Source of the DNA: AC-37 sp034663685
GTDB lineage: Bacteria; Actinomycetota; Thermoleophilia; Solirubrobacterales; Thermoleophilaceae
DNA: 13,904 bases
Direction: 5' to 3'
Assembly (NCBI GenBank): GCA_034663685.1
Contig: JAXDJC010000039.1
Location: 1 to 13,904 of the forward strand
Under the pieces are notes generated by a model. It had not been told where the DNA came from. It ran no database searches and saw nothing but the letters and a program-made list of their open reading frames with translations. The stretch's first letter is position 1. Every line of letters begins with the position of its first letter. A program made the translations under genes and the position numbers. Below, in pieces: positions 5,583 through 12,893 of the stretch.

Positions 5583-6734
5583 CTACGGCAGGAAGCCGCC
5601 CGCGCGCAGCACCGCGTCGGGCACGTCCGCGTCGGTCATCTCCTGCGGGCGGGGGGGCGTGGAGATCCGCTTGACCACGCGCCGGCGCTTGTAGGAGATG
5701 ACGAAGATCCTCCGGTCGCCGCGACTCGCCACCACGCAGTAGCGGCCGTCCTGGCTGGTCTCAGCCTCGGCGGGCTCGGCGCCGACCCGGATGATCTTGC
5801 GGTTCTTCAGGGTGCGCCGGTCGACGAGCGCCACGTAGTTCGAGATCGTGCCGGCGGCGCAGATCGTCTTGCCGTCACCCGAGATGGCGATCCCGTGGTG
5901 GGCGGCCTCGTTCGGGTAGTCGGCGCGTGCGAGGTCCTTGCCGGGCCCGGCGAGGGGCAGAAGCTTCGTGCGGAGGGTCTTGCCGGTGAGCGGGTTGATC
6001 TCCTGGAACCCGTTGAAGAACGACAGCTGGACGTACATGCGCTTGCCGTTCCCGGTGAGGACGAACGGGCGGACCCCGGCGTCGAACGGGATCGTCCGCA
6101 CGACCTCGAGCGTCTTCGCGTCGGCGACGGTCAGCTGGCGCTTGCCCTCCTGGTCCTCGGGCAGCAGCTGATTTCCCAGGCTGCCGTTGTAGACGTACCT
6201 GCCGTCGGGTGAGAAGTCGATGACGTGGGGCCAATCGCCGGTGGGGAACTCGCCGGCGAAGGATCGCGTGCCGGTATCGATCACCTGCACCTTGTTGTCG
6301 GTGAGGGCCGATACGAAGAGCCTCTGCCCGTCGGGCGCGAGGCCGAGGTGGTCGGCGCGAAAGCCCCCGATCTGAAGACGCCACAGGAGCTTGCCGGTGG
6401 CGACCTCGAACGCCGCGACGTCGCCGAGGAAGCCGCGGGACACGTAGAGGATCCGTCCGTCCGGCGAGGCGGCGAGGCCCTGCACGTAGTTCACGCCGTT
6501 CGCCTGCACGAGCGCCGGGTAGACCAGGGCCTGCGCCGGGTCCTGGGGAGTCTTGCCGTCCGGAGTGACGTCGAGCGTGCCGAGCCGCTTGAAGCTGTGG
6601 CCGTCGAGCACGCTGACGACGCCGTCCCTCGCGTGGCCCACGAACAGGACCGGGCGCGCGGCGGCCTGCGAGGCGATCGAAAGGAACGCCGCCACGAGAA
6701 TGCCGAAACCGGCCGCAAGACACGATCGACGCAC
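5583..6734 (-). CDS. Secreted YVTN-type beta-propeller repeat protein
   Basis: This 383-residue exported protein is built of repeated beta-propeller blades of the YVTN/cytochrome-D1-like class. Residues 1-26 form a signal peptide (MRRSCLAAGFGILVAAFLSI, then ASQAAA; cleavage likely after Ala26). Blade signatures recur: ASPDGRILYVSR, LAPDGQRLFVSAL, FSPDGRYVYNGS, LTGNGKRMYVQL, ISGDGKTICAAG, TSQDGRYCVVAS. Each is a PDG(R/K)xxxV turn followed by a VIDxxT- or FEVATGKL-like strand. The GTG at 6734 is strongly supported by aggagg at 6747-6742 on this strand, seven bases away. It lies downstream of the cupin gene on the same strand after a 98-base gap in which I find nothing recognisable, so it may have its own promoter. 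Such propellers usually bind ligands or proteins outside the cell; no catalytic haem motif is seen. Confidence 0.88.
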   Translation of the reverse strand: MRRSCLAAGFGILVAAFLSIASQAAARPVLFVGHARDGVVSVLDGHSFKRLGTLDVTPDGKTPQDPAQALVYPALVQANGVNYVQGLAASPDGRILYVSRGFLGDVAAFEVATGKLLWRLQIGGFRADHLGLAPDGQRLFVSALTDNKVQVIDTGTRSFAGEFPTGDWPHVIDFSPDGRYVYNGSLGNQLLPEDQEGKRQLTVADAKTLEVVRTIPFDAGVRPFVLTGNGKRMYVQLSFFNGFQEINPLTGKTLRTKLLPLAGPGKDLARADYPNEAAHHGIAISGDGKTICAAGTISNYVALVDRRTLKNRKIIRVGAEPAEAETSQDGRYCVVASRGDRRIFVISYKRRRVVKRISTPPRPQEMTDADVPDAVLRAGGFLP

Positions 6735-6832
6735 TACGCGACCTCCTCAGCCGAGTTCGTCCGGTGGGCCGGCGCCCGCCTGCTCACGACGCCGACGCGG
6801 CACTGTACTCCTCGCCGGTGGTGGGCTGGGAG

Positions 6833-7231
6833 TCAGCCCTCGGCTTCGCCGGGCCACGGCGTGTCCGACGGCACGCCGTCGCCCTCCTCGGGCTTCGGGC
6901 CGCCGATCGCGATGACCTCGAGCCCATCCGGTCCAGCCTCGAACCCCCGGACCACCTCGGGCGCCACGCGGATCACGTCCCAAGGGCGGATGTCGCGGAT
7001 CTCGTCGTCGAGACGGGCGCGTCCCGAGCCGGCCACCACCACATAGGCCTCCTCCTGCTCACGGTGGCTGTGGCTGACGGGGCTGCGGTAGTCCGGGTCC
7101 CACCGGAAATGCGAGATGCCCAGATCGCGCGATCCCATGGGCTTGCGCGCGAAGCGACCCTCGAGGCCGGGCGCGCGGTCGCCGACGACGTTGTCGAGCT
7201 CGAGCAGGTTCACGATCGTGTATCCGGCCAT
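6833..7231 (-). CDS. Small single-domain cupin protein
   Basis: A 132-residue cupin_2-type beta-barrel, cytosolic. Motif 1 is visible at about residues 48-70 (YRSPVSHSHREQEEAYVVVAGSG), supplying metal ligands His54, His56 and Glu60 or Glu61. Motif 2 (PWDVIRVAPEVVRGFEAG, 83-100) has arginine where most cupins carry the fourth histidine, so the metal site may be three-coordinate or absent. It starts only 12 bases after the stop of the aldo/keto reductase gene and is probably co-transcribed with it. Function could be a small isomerase or dioxygenase, a sugar or acid binder, or a protective binding protein; sequence alone does not decide. Confidence 0.85.
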   Translation of the reverse strand: MAGYTIVNLLELDNVVGDRAPGLEGRFARKPMGSRDLGISHFRWDPDYRSPVSHSHREQEEAYVVVAGSGRARLDDEIRDIRPWDVIRVAPEVVRGFEAGPDGLEVIAIGGPKPEEGDGVPSDTPWPGEAEG

Positions 7232-7243
7232 CGGTGGCAGAAG

Positions 7244-7999
7244 TTAGCTGAGCGCCTCGAACTCCTCGTCGGTCAGCTCGATCTGGAGCGCCGCCAGGTT
7301 GTCCCTCACGTGCTCGAGCGACAGGGTGCCGGGGATCGGGAGCGTGGTCGGGGAGCGCCGCAGCAGCCACGCGAGCGCGATCTGCGCCGGCGTCGCGCCG
7401 CGGCGCTCGGCGATCTCCGCCACCGCCGGGCCGCCATCGGCGCGCAGCGGGAAGTAGGGCACGAACAGGATCCCGCTCGCGGCGCAGTGGTCGACCACGT
7501 CCTCGTCCGCGCGCTCGGCGAGGTTGTAGTGGTTCTGGACCGCGGCGATCGGCACCACCTGCCTCGCCCACTCGATCTGCTCCACCGTGACGTTCGAGAC
7601 ACCGACGTGCCGAATGTTCCCCCGGTCCCGGTGCTCACGGATGGCCCCGAGGCTCTCCTCGAGCGGCGTCTGCGGATCGACCTTGTGGAGGTAGTAGAGA
7701 TCGATCCGGTCGGTACTCAGCCGCCGGAGGCTCTCCTCGACCTCCGCGCTCAACGCCTCCGGGCGGCCGTTCCCGTATCCGCCCTTCGTCGCAACCACGC
7801 AGTCGCCGGGTGAGAGCCGGGCGGCGCCGATCGCCGCCTCGCTCTCCCCACCCGCGTAGGTGTGCGCCGTGTCGATCATGTCGATGCCGGCCGCGACCGC
7901 CTCCCGGACGAACGCCACGTTCTCCGCGGTGTTCGCGAGGCGATTGGTCCCGAGGCCGATCCGGGCGACCGGCGTATCGCCGAGCGTCAGGCCGCTCAC
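7244..7999 (-). CDS. Aldo/keto reductase
   Basis: This 251-residue TIM-barrel NADPH-dependent oxidoreductase should reduce aldehydes or ketones. The catalytic tetrad is present: Asp43 (MIDTAHTYAGG), Tyr48, Lys72 (VVATKGGYG) and His105 (IDLYYLHKVDP). Cofactor-side motifs follow: HVGVSNVTVEQIEWA (131-145), VQNHYNL (154-160), and PIPGTLSLEHVRDNLAAL (221-238), the usual NADP phosphate-binding end. It is shorter than the 300-plus family average but complete at both ends. The start GTG 7999 overlaps the TGA of the upstream reductase (GTGA), which implies coupled translation. The cupin gene follows after 12 bases. Confidence 0.92.
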   Translation of the reverse strand: MSGLTLGDTPVARIGLGTNRLANTAENVAFVREAVAAGIDMIDTAHTYAGGESEAAIGAARLSPGDCVVATKGGYGNGRPEALSAEVEESLRRLSTDRIDLYYLHKVDPQTPLEESLGAIREHRDRGNIRHVGVSNVTVEQIEWARQVVPIAAVQNHYNLAERADEDVVDHCAASGILFVPYFPLRADGGPAVAEIAERRGATPAQIALAWLLRRSPTTLPIPGTLSLEHVRDNLAALQIELTDEEFEALS

Positions 8000-8541
8000 T
8001 GCGGTCGGTAGGCGAGGTGGACCGAGCCGTTGTCGTACCCCTCGCAGGCCGCGAGTGAGAACTTGGCCGGCGGGGCGCCCTCGGCGAAGAGCCGGGGGCC
8101 GGACCCAAGGGTGAGCGGGAAGACGAAGAGATTCAGCTCGTCCACCAAGCCGTCCGCGACCAGCGCCCTGACCAGCATGCCGCTGCCGCTCACGTAGAGG
8201 TCGCCCTCCACCTCCTCCTTCAGGCGGCTGATCGCCTCGGGGTCGTACGGGCCGACGATCTTCGAGTTCCTCCACGTCGCCTCGGTGAGCGTGCCGCTCA
8301 CGACGTACTTGGTGGTGTCGTTGAAGAACGGCGCACCGGGATCGTCCTCGACGGTGCGCGTGGACCACGCCGGCTCGAACATCTCGTAGGTGGTGCGACC
8401 GAGCAGGATGCCCTCCGAACGGTCGGTGATGGCGGCGAGGGTCTCCCCCATCTTGGGGTCGAAGCCGTAATCGAACGTCCACGTGGGCGCGTCGATCACG
8501 CCGTCGAGCGTGATGAACTCGTGTACGCGTATTGCTCCCAA
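7996..8541 (-). CDS. Dihydrofolate reductase / RibD C-terminal-like reductase
   Basis: This protein of 181 residues has the DHFR-like fold of the RibD C-terminal domain family, NADPH-dependent reductases often annotated simply as dihydrofolate reductase family protein. Marks: FITLDGVIDAP (9-19), GILLGRTTYEMF (44-55), KYVVSGTL (78-85), GDLYVSGSGMLVRALVADGLVDELNLFVFPLTLGSGPRLF (113-152). The start TTG 8541 is chosen because ggagg lies five bases upstream (8551-8547) and the strand that follows is the family's usual N-terminus. An ATG at 8622 would add 27 atypical residues and overlap the divergent gene. True folate or riboflavin activity is unlikely to be the role; members of this subgroup are mostly uncharacterised. 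It heads the reductase-AKR-cupin operon and diverges from the hydrolase gene. Confidence 0.88.
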   Translation of the reverse strand: MGAIRVHEFITLDGVIDAPTWTFDYGFDPKMGETLAAITDRSEGILLGRTTYEMFEPAWSTRTVEDDPGAPFFNDTTKYVVSGTLTEATWRNSKIVGPYDPEAISRLKEEVEGDLYVSGSGMLVRALVADGLVDELNLFVFPLTLGSGPRLFAEGAPPAKFSLAACEGYDNGSVHLAYRPQ

Positions 8542-8620
8542 TCTTGCCTCCGTGTCGATGTGTGCGGTGTGGACCTTGCCACTGCGACGCGCCGAGGGGC
8601 ATCGTGATTGAGTTACGGGC

Positions 8621-10894
8621 ATGCGGCGGTGGGGGCGTCTGTGCGTGGGTGTCGTCGCGGCCGCCTGCTCGTTCTTCGCGCTGACGGCCGCGGCCGAGGC
8701 GTTCGACGCGCACGGCAGCGTCCAGCAGGTCTACGCGACCGGTCTCACCCCGGGTGCGCAGACGACGCTCGTCGACGGCGCCGGCCGGACGGTGGCCACG
8801 AAGCGAGCCGACGCGCAGGGCGGCCTCCTCTTCCGCGACGTGAAGCCGGGCGGCGGCTATCGCGTGGTCCTCACGAAGGGCGGGACCAGGTCCGACCCGC
8901 TGACCGTGCTGTCCACCAAGCCGGCGCCGCCGAGCACGAGCATCTACGACCAGCAGATCCCCACCAAGGGCTACGGCTACCTCACCACCCGCGACGGCAC
9001 CAAGCTGGCCATCGACGTGCACCCGCCGCAGGACGTGTCGAGCGCCCTGCCGACCGGCTACCTCCCGCAGGTCCCGAGCAGCGGGCCGAGCCCCACCCTG
9101 ATCGAGTACTCGGGCTACGGGTACGCCAACCCGGCGGGCCCGACCAACGGCATCTCGATCATCGCCAACATCATGGGCTTCACGGTGGTCGACGTGAACA
9201 TGCGCGGCACCGGCTGCTCGGGCGGCGCGTACGACTTCTTCGAGCCGCTGCAGAACCTCGATGGCTACGACGTGATCGAGACGGTCGCGCGCCAGCCGTG
9301 GGTGCTGCACAACAAGGTCGGGATGATGGGCATCTCCTACGGAGGGATCAGCCAGCTCTTCACCGCACAGCTGCAGCCGCCGAGCCTGGCCGCGATCTCG
9401 CCGCTGTCCCTTATCGACGCCACGCAGACCACGCTCTACCCGGGCGGGATCCTCAACACCGGCTTCGCCTTCGCGTGGGCGAAGGAGCGGGCGCACGAGG
9501 CCCTGCCGGCAGGTCCGAAGGCCGGCCAGCCATGGGCCTACAAGCAGATCCAGGACGGCGACCAGGTCTGCAAGGACAACCAGGCCCTCCACGGTCAGGC
9601 GGCGGACCTGCTCGCCAAGGTCCGCGCCAACGACCACTACAACCCCAAGGTGGCCGACCCGCTGGCCCCGGTCACGTTCGTGAACAAGATCAACGTGCCC
9701 ACGTACCTGGCCTGCCAGTGGGAGGACGAGCAGACGGGCGGCCACTGCGCAACGCTGGCGCGGCACCTGACGGGCACGAGCCGCAAGTGGTCCACGTTCA
9801 CGAACGGCGCGCACATCGACTCGCTCGATCCCGAGACGTTCAACCGCTGGTACGACTTCCTGATGCTCTATGTGGCCAAACAGGCGCCGATCACGAACTC
9901 CGCGAACATCCGCGCCACCGCGCCGCTGGTCTACCAGGCGGCCATGGGGATCGACGGCGTGACCCTGCCGCCCGATCCGATCCAGGAGCAGCCGACCTAC
10001 GACGGGGCGCTGGCGGCGTTCGAGAAGCTCGACCCGGTCCGCATCCTGTTCGACAACGGCGCCGGCGGCTCGAACCCCGGGGAGCCCGTCCCCGGCTTCG
10101 AGCACTCATTCCCGAGCTTCCCGGTCCCCGGCACCAAGGCGAGCTCGTGGTTCCTCTCGGGCGGGGGCGCGCTGGTCGACAAGCGACCCGCCAAGCCGGG
10201 GGCGAGCTCGTTCACCTGGGACGCCCATGCCCGGTCGCTCACGAACTTCACCGGGGACACCGCCGGGGGCCAGGACGGGCTGTGGACCGCCACCCCGCCC
10301 TACAAGTGGCAGCCGCCCCCCGCCGGCAGCGCGGTGTCGTACCTGACCAGCCCGCTGAAGGCGAACACCACGGTGCTCGGCGCCGGCGCGGTGCGCGCCT
10401 GGATCCGGTCGTCGCGCCCCAACGTGGACCTCCAGGCGACGATCACCGAGGTCAGGCCGGACGGCAAGGAGACCTTCGTGCAGGGCGGCTGGCTGCGGGC
10501 GAACGAGCGCAAGCTCGACGCCAAGAAGAGCACGCCGCTCGAGCCCGTGCTCAGCCTTCGTGCGCGGGACGTCTCGCCGCTGCCGGCCAATCGCTTCGCG
10601 AGGGTCACGATCCCGCTCTACTACCAGGGGCACGCCTACCGCGCCGGATCGCGCATCCGCGTCACGATCAGCGCCCCGAACGGCGACCAGCCCGTGTGGG
10701 CGTTCGGCAAGACCCAGCCGAAGGGCAAGGCGACGGTGGCGATCGCGTACTCGAAGAGCATGCCGTCGAGCCTGACGCTGCCGGTGGTGCCGGGCATCGA
10801 CGTGCCCACCGGCCTGCCGCCGTGTCCGGGCCTCCGGGCCGAGCCGTGTCGCGACTACAAGTTCGTCGCGAACCGCAAGGCGACCCGCCGCTAG
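8621..10894 (+). CDS. Secreted CocE/NonD-family (S15-like) serine hydrolase
   Basis: A 757-residue exported alpha/beta hydrolase of the CocE/X-Pro dipeptidyl-peptidase superfamily, cleaving esters or peptide-like bonds. Residues 1-27 are a signal peptide ending AEA. Residues about 29-95 form a small beta-rich domain (VYATGLTPGAQTTLVDGAG, LLFRDVKPGGGYRVVL) that is extra relative to CocE. The catalytic domain starts near 115 (GYGYLTTRDGTKLAIDVHPP), with DVNMRGTGCSGG (191-202) and the nucleophile Ser239 in GISYGG. Asp369 (QWEDEQTGG) and His398 (NGAHID) are the likely triad partners. A jelly-roll C-terminal domain (about 565-735; VRAWIRSSRPNVDLQATITEV) matches the PF08530 type. Start ATG 8621 has only a weak Shine-Dalgarno site. 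The TAG stop shares CTAG with the stop of the convergent DUF2254 gene. The substrate is unknown. Confidence 0.92.
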   Translation: MRRWGRLCVGVVAAACSFFALTAAAEAFDAHGSVQQVYATGLTPGAQTTLVDGAGRTVATKRADAQGGLLFRDVKPGGGYRVVLTKGGTRSDPLTVLSTKPAPPSTSIYDQQIPTKGYGYLTTRDGTKLAIDVHPPQDVSSALPTGYLPQVPSSGPSPTLIEYSGYGYANPAGPTNGISIIANIMGFTVVDVNMRGTGCSGGAYDFFEPLQNLDGYDVIETVARQPWVLHNKVGMMGISYGGISQLFTAQLQPPSLAAISPLSLIDATQTTLYPGGILNTGFAFAWAKERAHEALPAGPKAGQPWAYKQIQDGDQVCKDNQALHGQAADLLAKVRANDHYNPKVADPLAPVTFVNKINVPTYLACQWEDEQTGGHCATLARHLTGTSRKWSTFTNGAHIDSLDPETFNRWYDFLMLYVAKQAPITNSANIRATAPLVYQAAMGIDGVTLPPDPIQEQPTYDGALAAFEKLDPVRILFDNGAGGSNPGEPVPGFEHSFPSFPVPGTKASSWFLSGGGALVDKRPAKPGASSFTWDAHARSLTNFTGDTAGGQDGLWTATPPYKWQPPPAGSAVSYLTSPLKANTTVLGAGAVRAWIRSSRPNVDLQATITEVRPDGKETFVQGGWLRANERKLDAKKSTPLEPVLSLRARDVSPLPANRFARVTIPLYYQGHAYRAGSRIRVTISAPNGDQPVWAFGKTQPKGKATVAIAYSKSMPSSLTLPVVPGIDVPTGLPPCPGLRAEPCRDYKFVANRKATRR

Positions 10895-12189
10895 CGCTCG
10901 GCCGGCGACGTCACGTCGGGCCCCGACCCGATGCCCTGCATGTCCGGGACGAGCGCCGCGCGTACGTCAGCGTCGTCCTCGTACGCGCGCCGCACGGCCG
11001 ACTCGAGCAGCGCGAGCTGGCTCTCGAGCGGCGGTCGCCGCTGTGCAGGCACCACGTTGTGGAGATCCTCGAGCGCGGCCCGCAGCCGCCGAGCCACCTG
11101 CGGCGAGCCCGCTCCCACCAGCCGCAGCTCGTCGAAGGCGAGCCGCACGTAGCCCTCCCACGTCATCTGCCGCTCGACCAGCCGCGGGTGGCCGTGCGAG
11201 TCGCGGTGGACACCGGACGGGAACTCACGCGTGCCCATCCTTCGCATCACGTCGTGTATAGCGTTGATCGCCTGCACGGTCGTGCTGGGATCCTGGAACG
11301 GACCGGAGTAGATGCTCCGCTCGCCCACGTCAACGAGCTTTCGGATGCCGAATGCCGGCTCGGATTCATGACTGCGCTCGCGCTCGAGGATCACGCTGGC
11401 CGCCACGACATCGCGGTAGCGCGCCGGCAGCTCCCCGTGAACCAGGAACAGCGGCCCCCCGCGCGGCACGAAGTCGCCCTGGGCGGGCGCCAGCTCGAGC
11501 ACGCAGTCGGCCTTCTCGGCGATCGCGACGAGCGCGGGGCGGTTGAGCTTCACCACCACGCCGTACTCGGGTGCGACCACCACATGGGGATCCTTCGCCG
11601 GCTCCTCGCCGAGCGGAAAGAGAAGATCCGTCTCCTTCCGGGTCTCGTCGCCCACCAGCCCGATCAGCCCGCCCACCCGGATCGACTGGGCGGTGTGGTG
11701 CACGAACAGCACGAGCGTGGCGATCGCGCTCAGGATCAGCAGGTAGTCGGCGAGCACCGCGAGCCCGGGCACGGGCGCTCCGCTCGAGCTGTTGCCGTTC
11801 ACCTCCCGCAACACGGTCATCGTGTAAGCCCAGGTGCCGATGAAGAGGCCGATGGCGAACTGGCTGCGGCGATCGTGCAGGATCGCGCGCACGATCCGAG
11901 GCGAGAACTGGCCCATCGCGAGCTGCACGGCCACCAGCGTGAGGGACAGCACGACGCTCGTGAGCGTGACGAGGGCGGTGGCGGCGCCGGTGAGGATCGT
12001 CTGCACGGCCGCGGCTGACCCGGTCACACGCTGACTCACGATGTCGTAGCCGCTCGCGCGGTCGATCGCGATCAGGGCGATCGCGAGACCGAGGCCGGTG
12101 AGCACGCAGATGAGCGGTACGAGCCAGAGGCGCGTGCGGGCCACGTGCGCCAGCCGGAACCGGCGCGCGCCCCTCGTGAGGTTCGCCAT
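10891..12189 (-). CDS. DUF2254 integral membrane protein
   Basis: A 432-residue inner-membrane protein of the DUF2254 family; I know of no established function. Four hydrophobic segments lie at about 20-44, 64-92, 108-128 and 140-165, followed by a long soluble region (about 170-432). The family hallmark is the run after the second membrane segment, MGQFSPRIVRAILHDRRSQF then AIGLFIGTWAYTM (92-124). The soluble half contains PEYGVVVKLNRPALVAIAEKAD and a DVGERSIYSGPFQDPSTTVQAINAI stretch also typical of the family. Start ATG 12189 gives the usual length; an in-frame ATG at 12252 would add 21 residues without membrane or family features. It diverges from the secreted-protein gene at 12367, and its stop overlaps that of the hydrolase gene. 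Confidence 0.9.
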   Translation of the reverse strand: MANLTRGARRFRLAHVARTRLWLVPLICVLTGLGLAIALIAIDRASGYDIVSQRVTGSAAAVQTILTGAATALVTLTSVVLSLTLVAVQLAMGQFSPRIVRAILHDRRSQFAIGLFIGTWAYTMTVLREVNGNSSSGAPVPGLAVLADYLLILSAIATLVLFVHHTAQSIRVGGLIGLVGDETRKETDLLFPLGEEPAKDPHVVVAPEYGVVVKLNRPALVAIAEKADCVLELAPAQGDFVPRGGPLFLVHGELPARYRDVVAASVILERERSHESEPAFGIRKLVDVGERSIYSGPFQDPSTTVQAINAIHDVMRRMGTREFPSGVHRDSHGHPRLVERQMTWEGYVRLAFDELRLVGAGSPQVARRLRAALEDLHNVVPAQRRPPLESQLALLESAVRRAYEDDADVRAALVPDMQGIGSGPDVTSPAER

Positions 12190-12268
12190 GGGTCCGGTAC
12201 TACCCGGATCAGGCAAGCCCCCCCAACATTCCGCGTCTCGATGTCCTTGCATGAGGTCGGCGTGCTCC

Positions 12269-12305
12269 TCACGTCCGCCTCACGGACTCACGGAGGCCTC
12301 ACGGC
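12269..12305 (+). promoter_or_regulatory. Two pairs of 11-bp-phased TCACG direct repeats (PhoP/OmpR-type box candidate)
   Basis: Pair 1 is TCACGTC-CGCC-TCACGGA (12269-12286); pair 2 is TCACGGA-GGCC-TCACGGC (12288-12305). Each pair has seven-base half-sites with four-base spacers, an 11-base period equal to about one helix turn. This is the geometry of the mycobacterial PhoP box (TCACAGC-N4-TCACAGC) and resembles Streptomyces PHO boxes. The array ends eight bases before a TAGGTT at 12313-12318 that could serve as a -10 element, so the repeats would sit over the -35 position as for activator-dependent promoters. The regulator is not identified; the response regulator in this window is of the NarL type, which would not normally bind such boxes. 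Confidence 0.6.
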
Positions 12306-12312
12306 GGCTTCT

Positions 12313-12318
12313 TAGGTT
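12313..12318 (+). promoter_or_regulatory. Possible -10 element of the small secreted protein gene
   Basis: TAGGTT fits the loose actinobacterial -10 pattern TAnnnT and lies 54 bases before the ATG. No good -35 hexamer is found at 17-18 bases, but the TCACG repeat array occupies that place. It is supported by position only. Confidence 0.35.
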
Positions 12319-12366
12319 GCTGATCAGCCCAATACCGGGTGACGACGACCAAGGAGAAGAACCACC

Positions 12367-12819
12367 ATGAACATCCAGCCACGCAAGACACTGGCCGCCA
12401 CCGGCGCGGCGCTTCTGGCCGCGATGGGGCTCGGCGGAGCGGCGATCGCCGCGTCCAACGGCACCCCGCCGGCGAAGGCGCCGAGCGCGGTGGTCCAGTC
12501 GAGCGAGAAGCCGGGCGTGGAGTCCAATGCGCCCGAGAACTCGGCGACGGATCCCGACAACGTCCAGTACACGGCGCCGGGCGATCCGGACGCCAAGTCG
12601 GGCAGCTCGAGCGCGAAGGCCACGCTGAGCTCGCCGAGCACGGCCGCGGCCACCCAGACGCCCGAGGCGCCCGGGACCGAGGCACCCGCCGCGAGCGAGG
12701 CACCCGGGGCCGCTGAGGCACCCGGCGCCGAGACCGCAGCCGGGAACGACGGTCCGGGCGGTCACGCCGACGAGCCCGGCAACCCGAACGCCGACCACCA
12801 GTTCCAGGGCGCCGAGTAA
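12367..12819 (+). CDS. Small secreted Ala/Pro/Glu-rich protein with conserved-looking GPGGHADEPGNPNADHQF tail
   Basis: A 150-residue protein with a signal peptide (residues 1 to about 28, RKTLAATGAALLAAMGLGGA then AIAA) and a mature part predicted to be largely disordered. The middle has imperfect EAPG repeats (PEAPGTEAPAASEAPGAAEA, about 89-108). The end is different: a Gly/Asp/Asn/His-rich segment, DGPGGHADEPGNPNADHQFQ, at about 128-147. From memory, small exported proteins in Thermoleophilia share this terminal motif and a DNVQ motif like the one at 64-67. I do not know a function; metal or calcium binding by the acidic/His tail, or peptidoglycan-space filling, are guesses. The ATG is well supported by aaggag at 12351-12356, ten bases upstream. 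The gene stands alone, with a repeat-array promoter before it and a strong terminator after it. Confidence 0.8.
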   Translation: MNIQPRKTLAATGAALLAAMGLGGAAIAASNGTPPAKAPSAVVQSSEKPGVESNAPENSATDPDNVQYTAPGDPDAKSGSSSAKATLSSPSTAAATQTPEAPGTEAPAASEAPGAAEAPGAETAAGNDGPGGHADEPGNPNADHQFQGAE

Positions 12820-12849
12820 CGCCACTGGACCCATAGGTCGGGTGAACGG

Positions 12850-12884
12850 AGCGGCGGCCCCCTAACGGGGGTCGCCGTTGTCTT
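12850..12884 (+). terminator. Intrinsic terminator after the small secreted protein gene
   Basis: Arms cggcggccccc (12852-12862) and gggggtcgccg (12867-12877) pair over 11 bases with one G-U, around the tetraloop taac. The stem extends by two weaker pairs at its base, and ttgtctt follows. It lies 33 bases after the stop at 12819 and ten bases before the end of the convergent response-regulator gene. It should stop plus-strand transcripts well; on the minus strand no T-run follows, so any effect there would be weaker. Confidence 0.85.
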
Positions 12885-12893
12885 GCGGCAGGG

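Noticed and set aside
6764..7813. A 349-codon plus-strand frame across the cupin and aldo/keto reductase genes
   Set aside because: It is antisense to two genes with catalytic motifs; the translation is Arg/Ala/Asp-rich with no recognisable fold.
7996..8622. ATG 8622 as start of the DHFR-like protein
   Set aside because: It adds 27 residues outside the family's usual N-terminus and overlaps the divergent hydrolase start, whereas TTG 8541 has ggagg at the right distance.
7244..10105. A 953-codon open frame on the minus strand
   Set aside because: Only the 3' part (7244-7999) is a real gene, the aldo/keto reductase. The rest runs through the DHFR-like gene in another frame and antisense to the hydrolase, is Arg/Gly/Val-rich and matches no fold; it is open because stop codons are rare at this GC content.
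8608..12018. A 1136-codon open frame on the plus strand
   Set aside because: It shadows the hydrolase gene in a second frame and then runs antisense to the DUF2254 gene. The translation is low-complexity Arg/Pro/Gly-rich sequence without domains, while both overlapped genes have clear family motifs.
12367..12819. EAPG repeats as a CRISPR or tandem DNA repeat
   Set aside because: The repeats are imperfect, in frame and 12-18 bases long; they are protein low-complexity sequence, not a DNA array.
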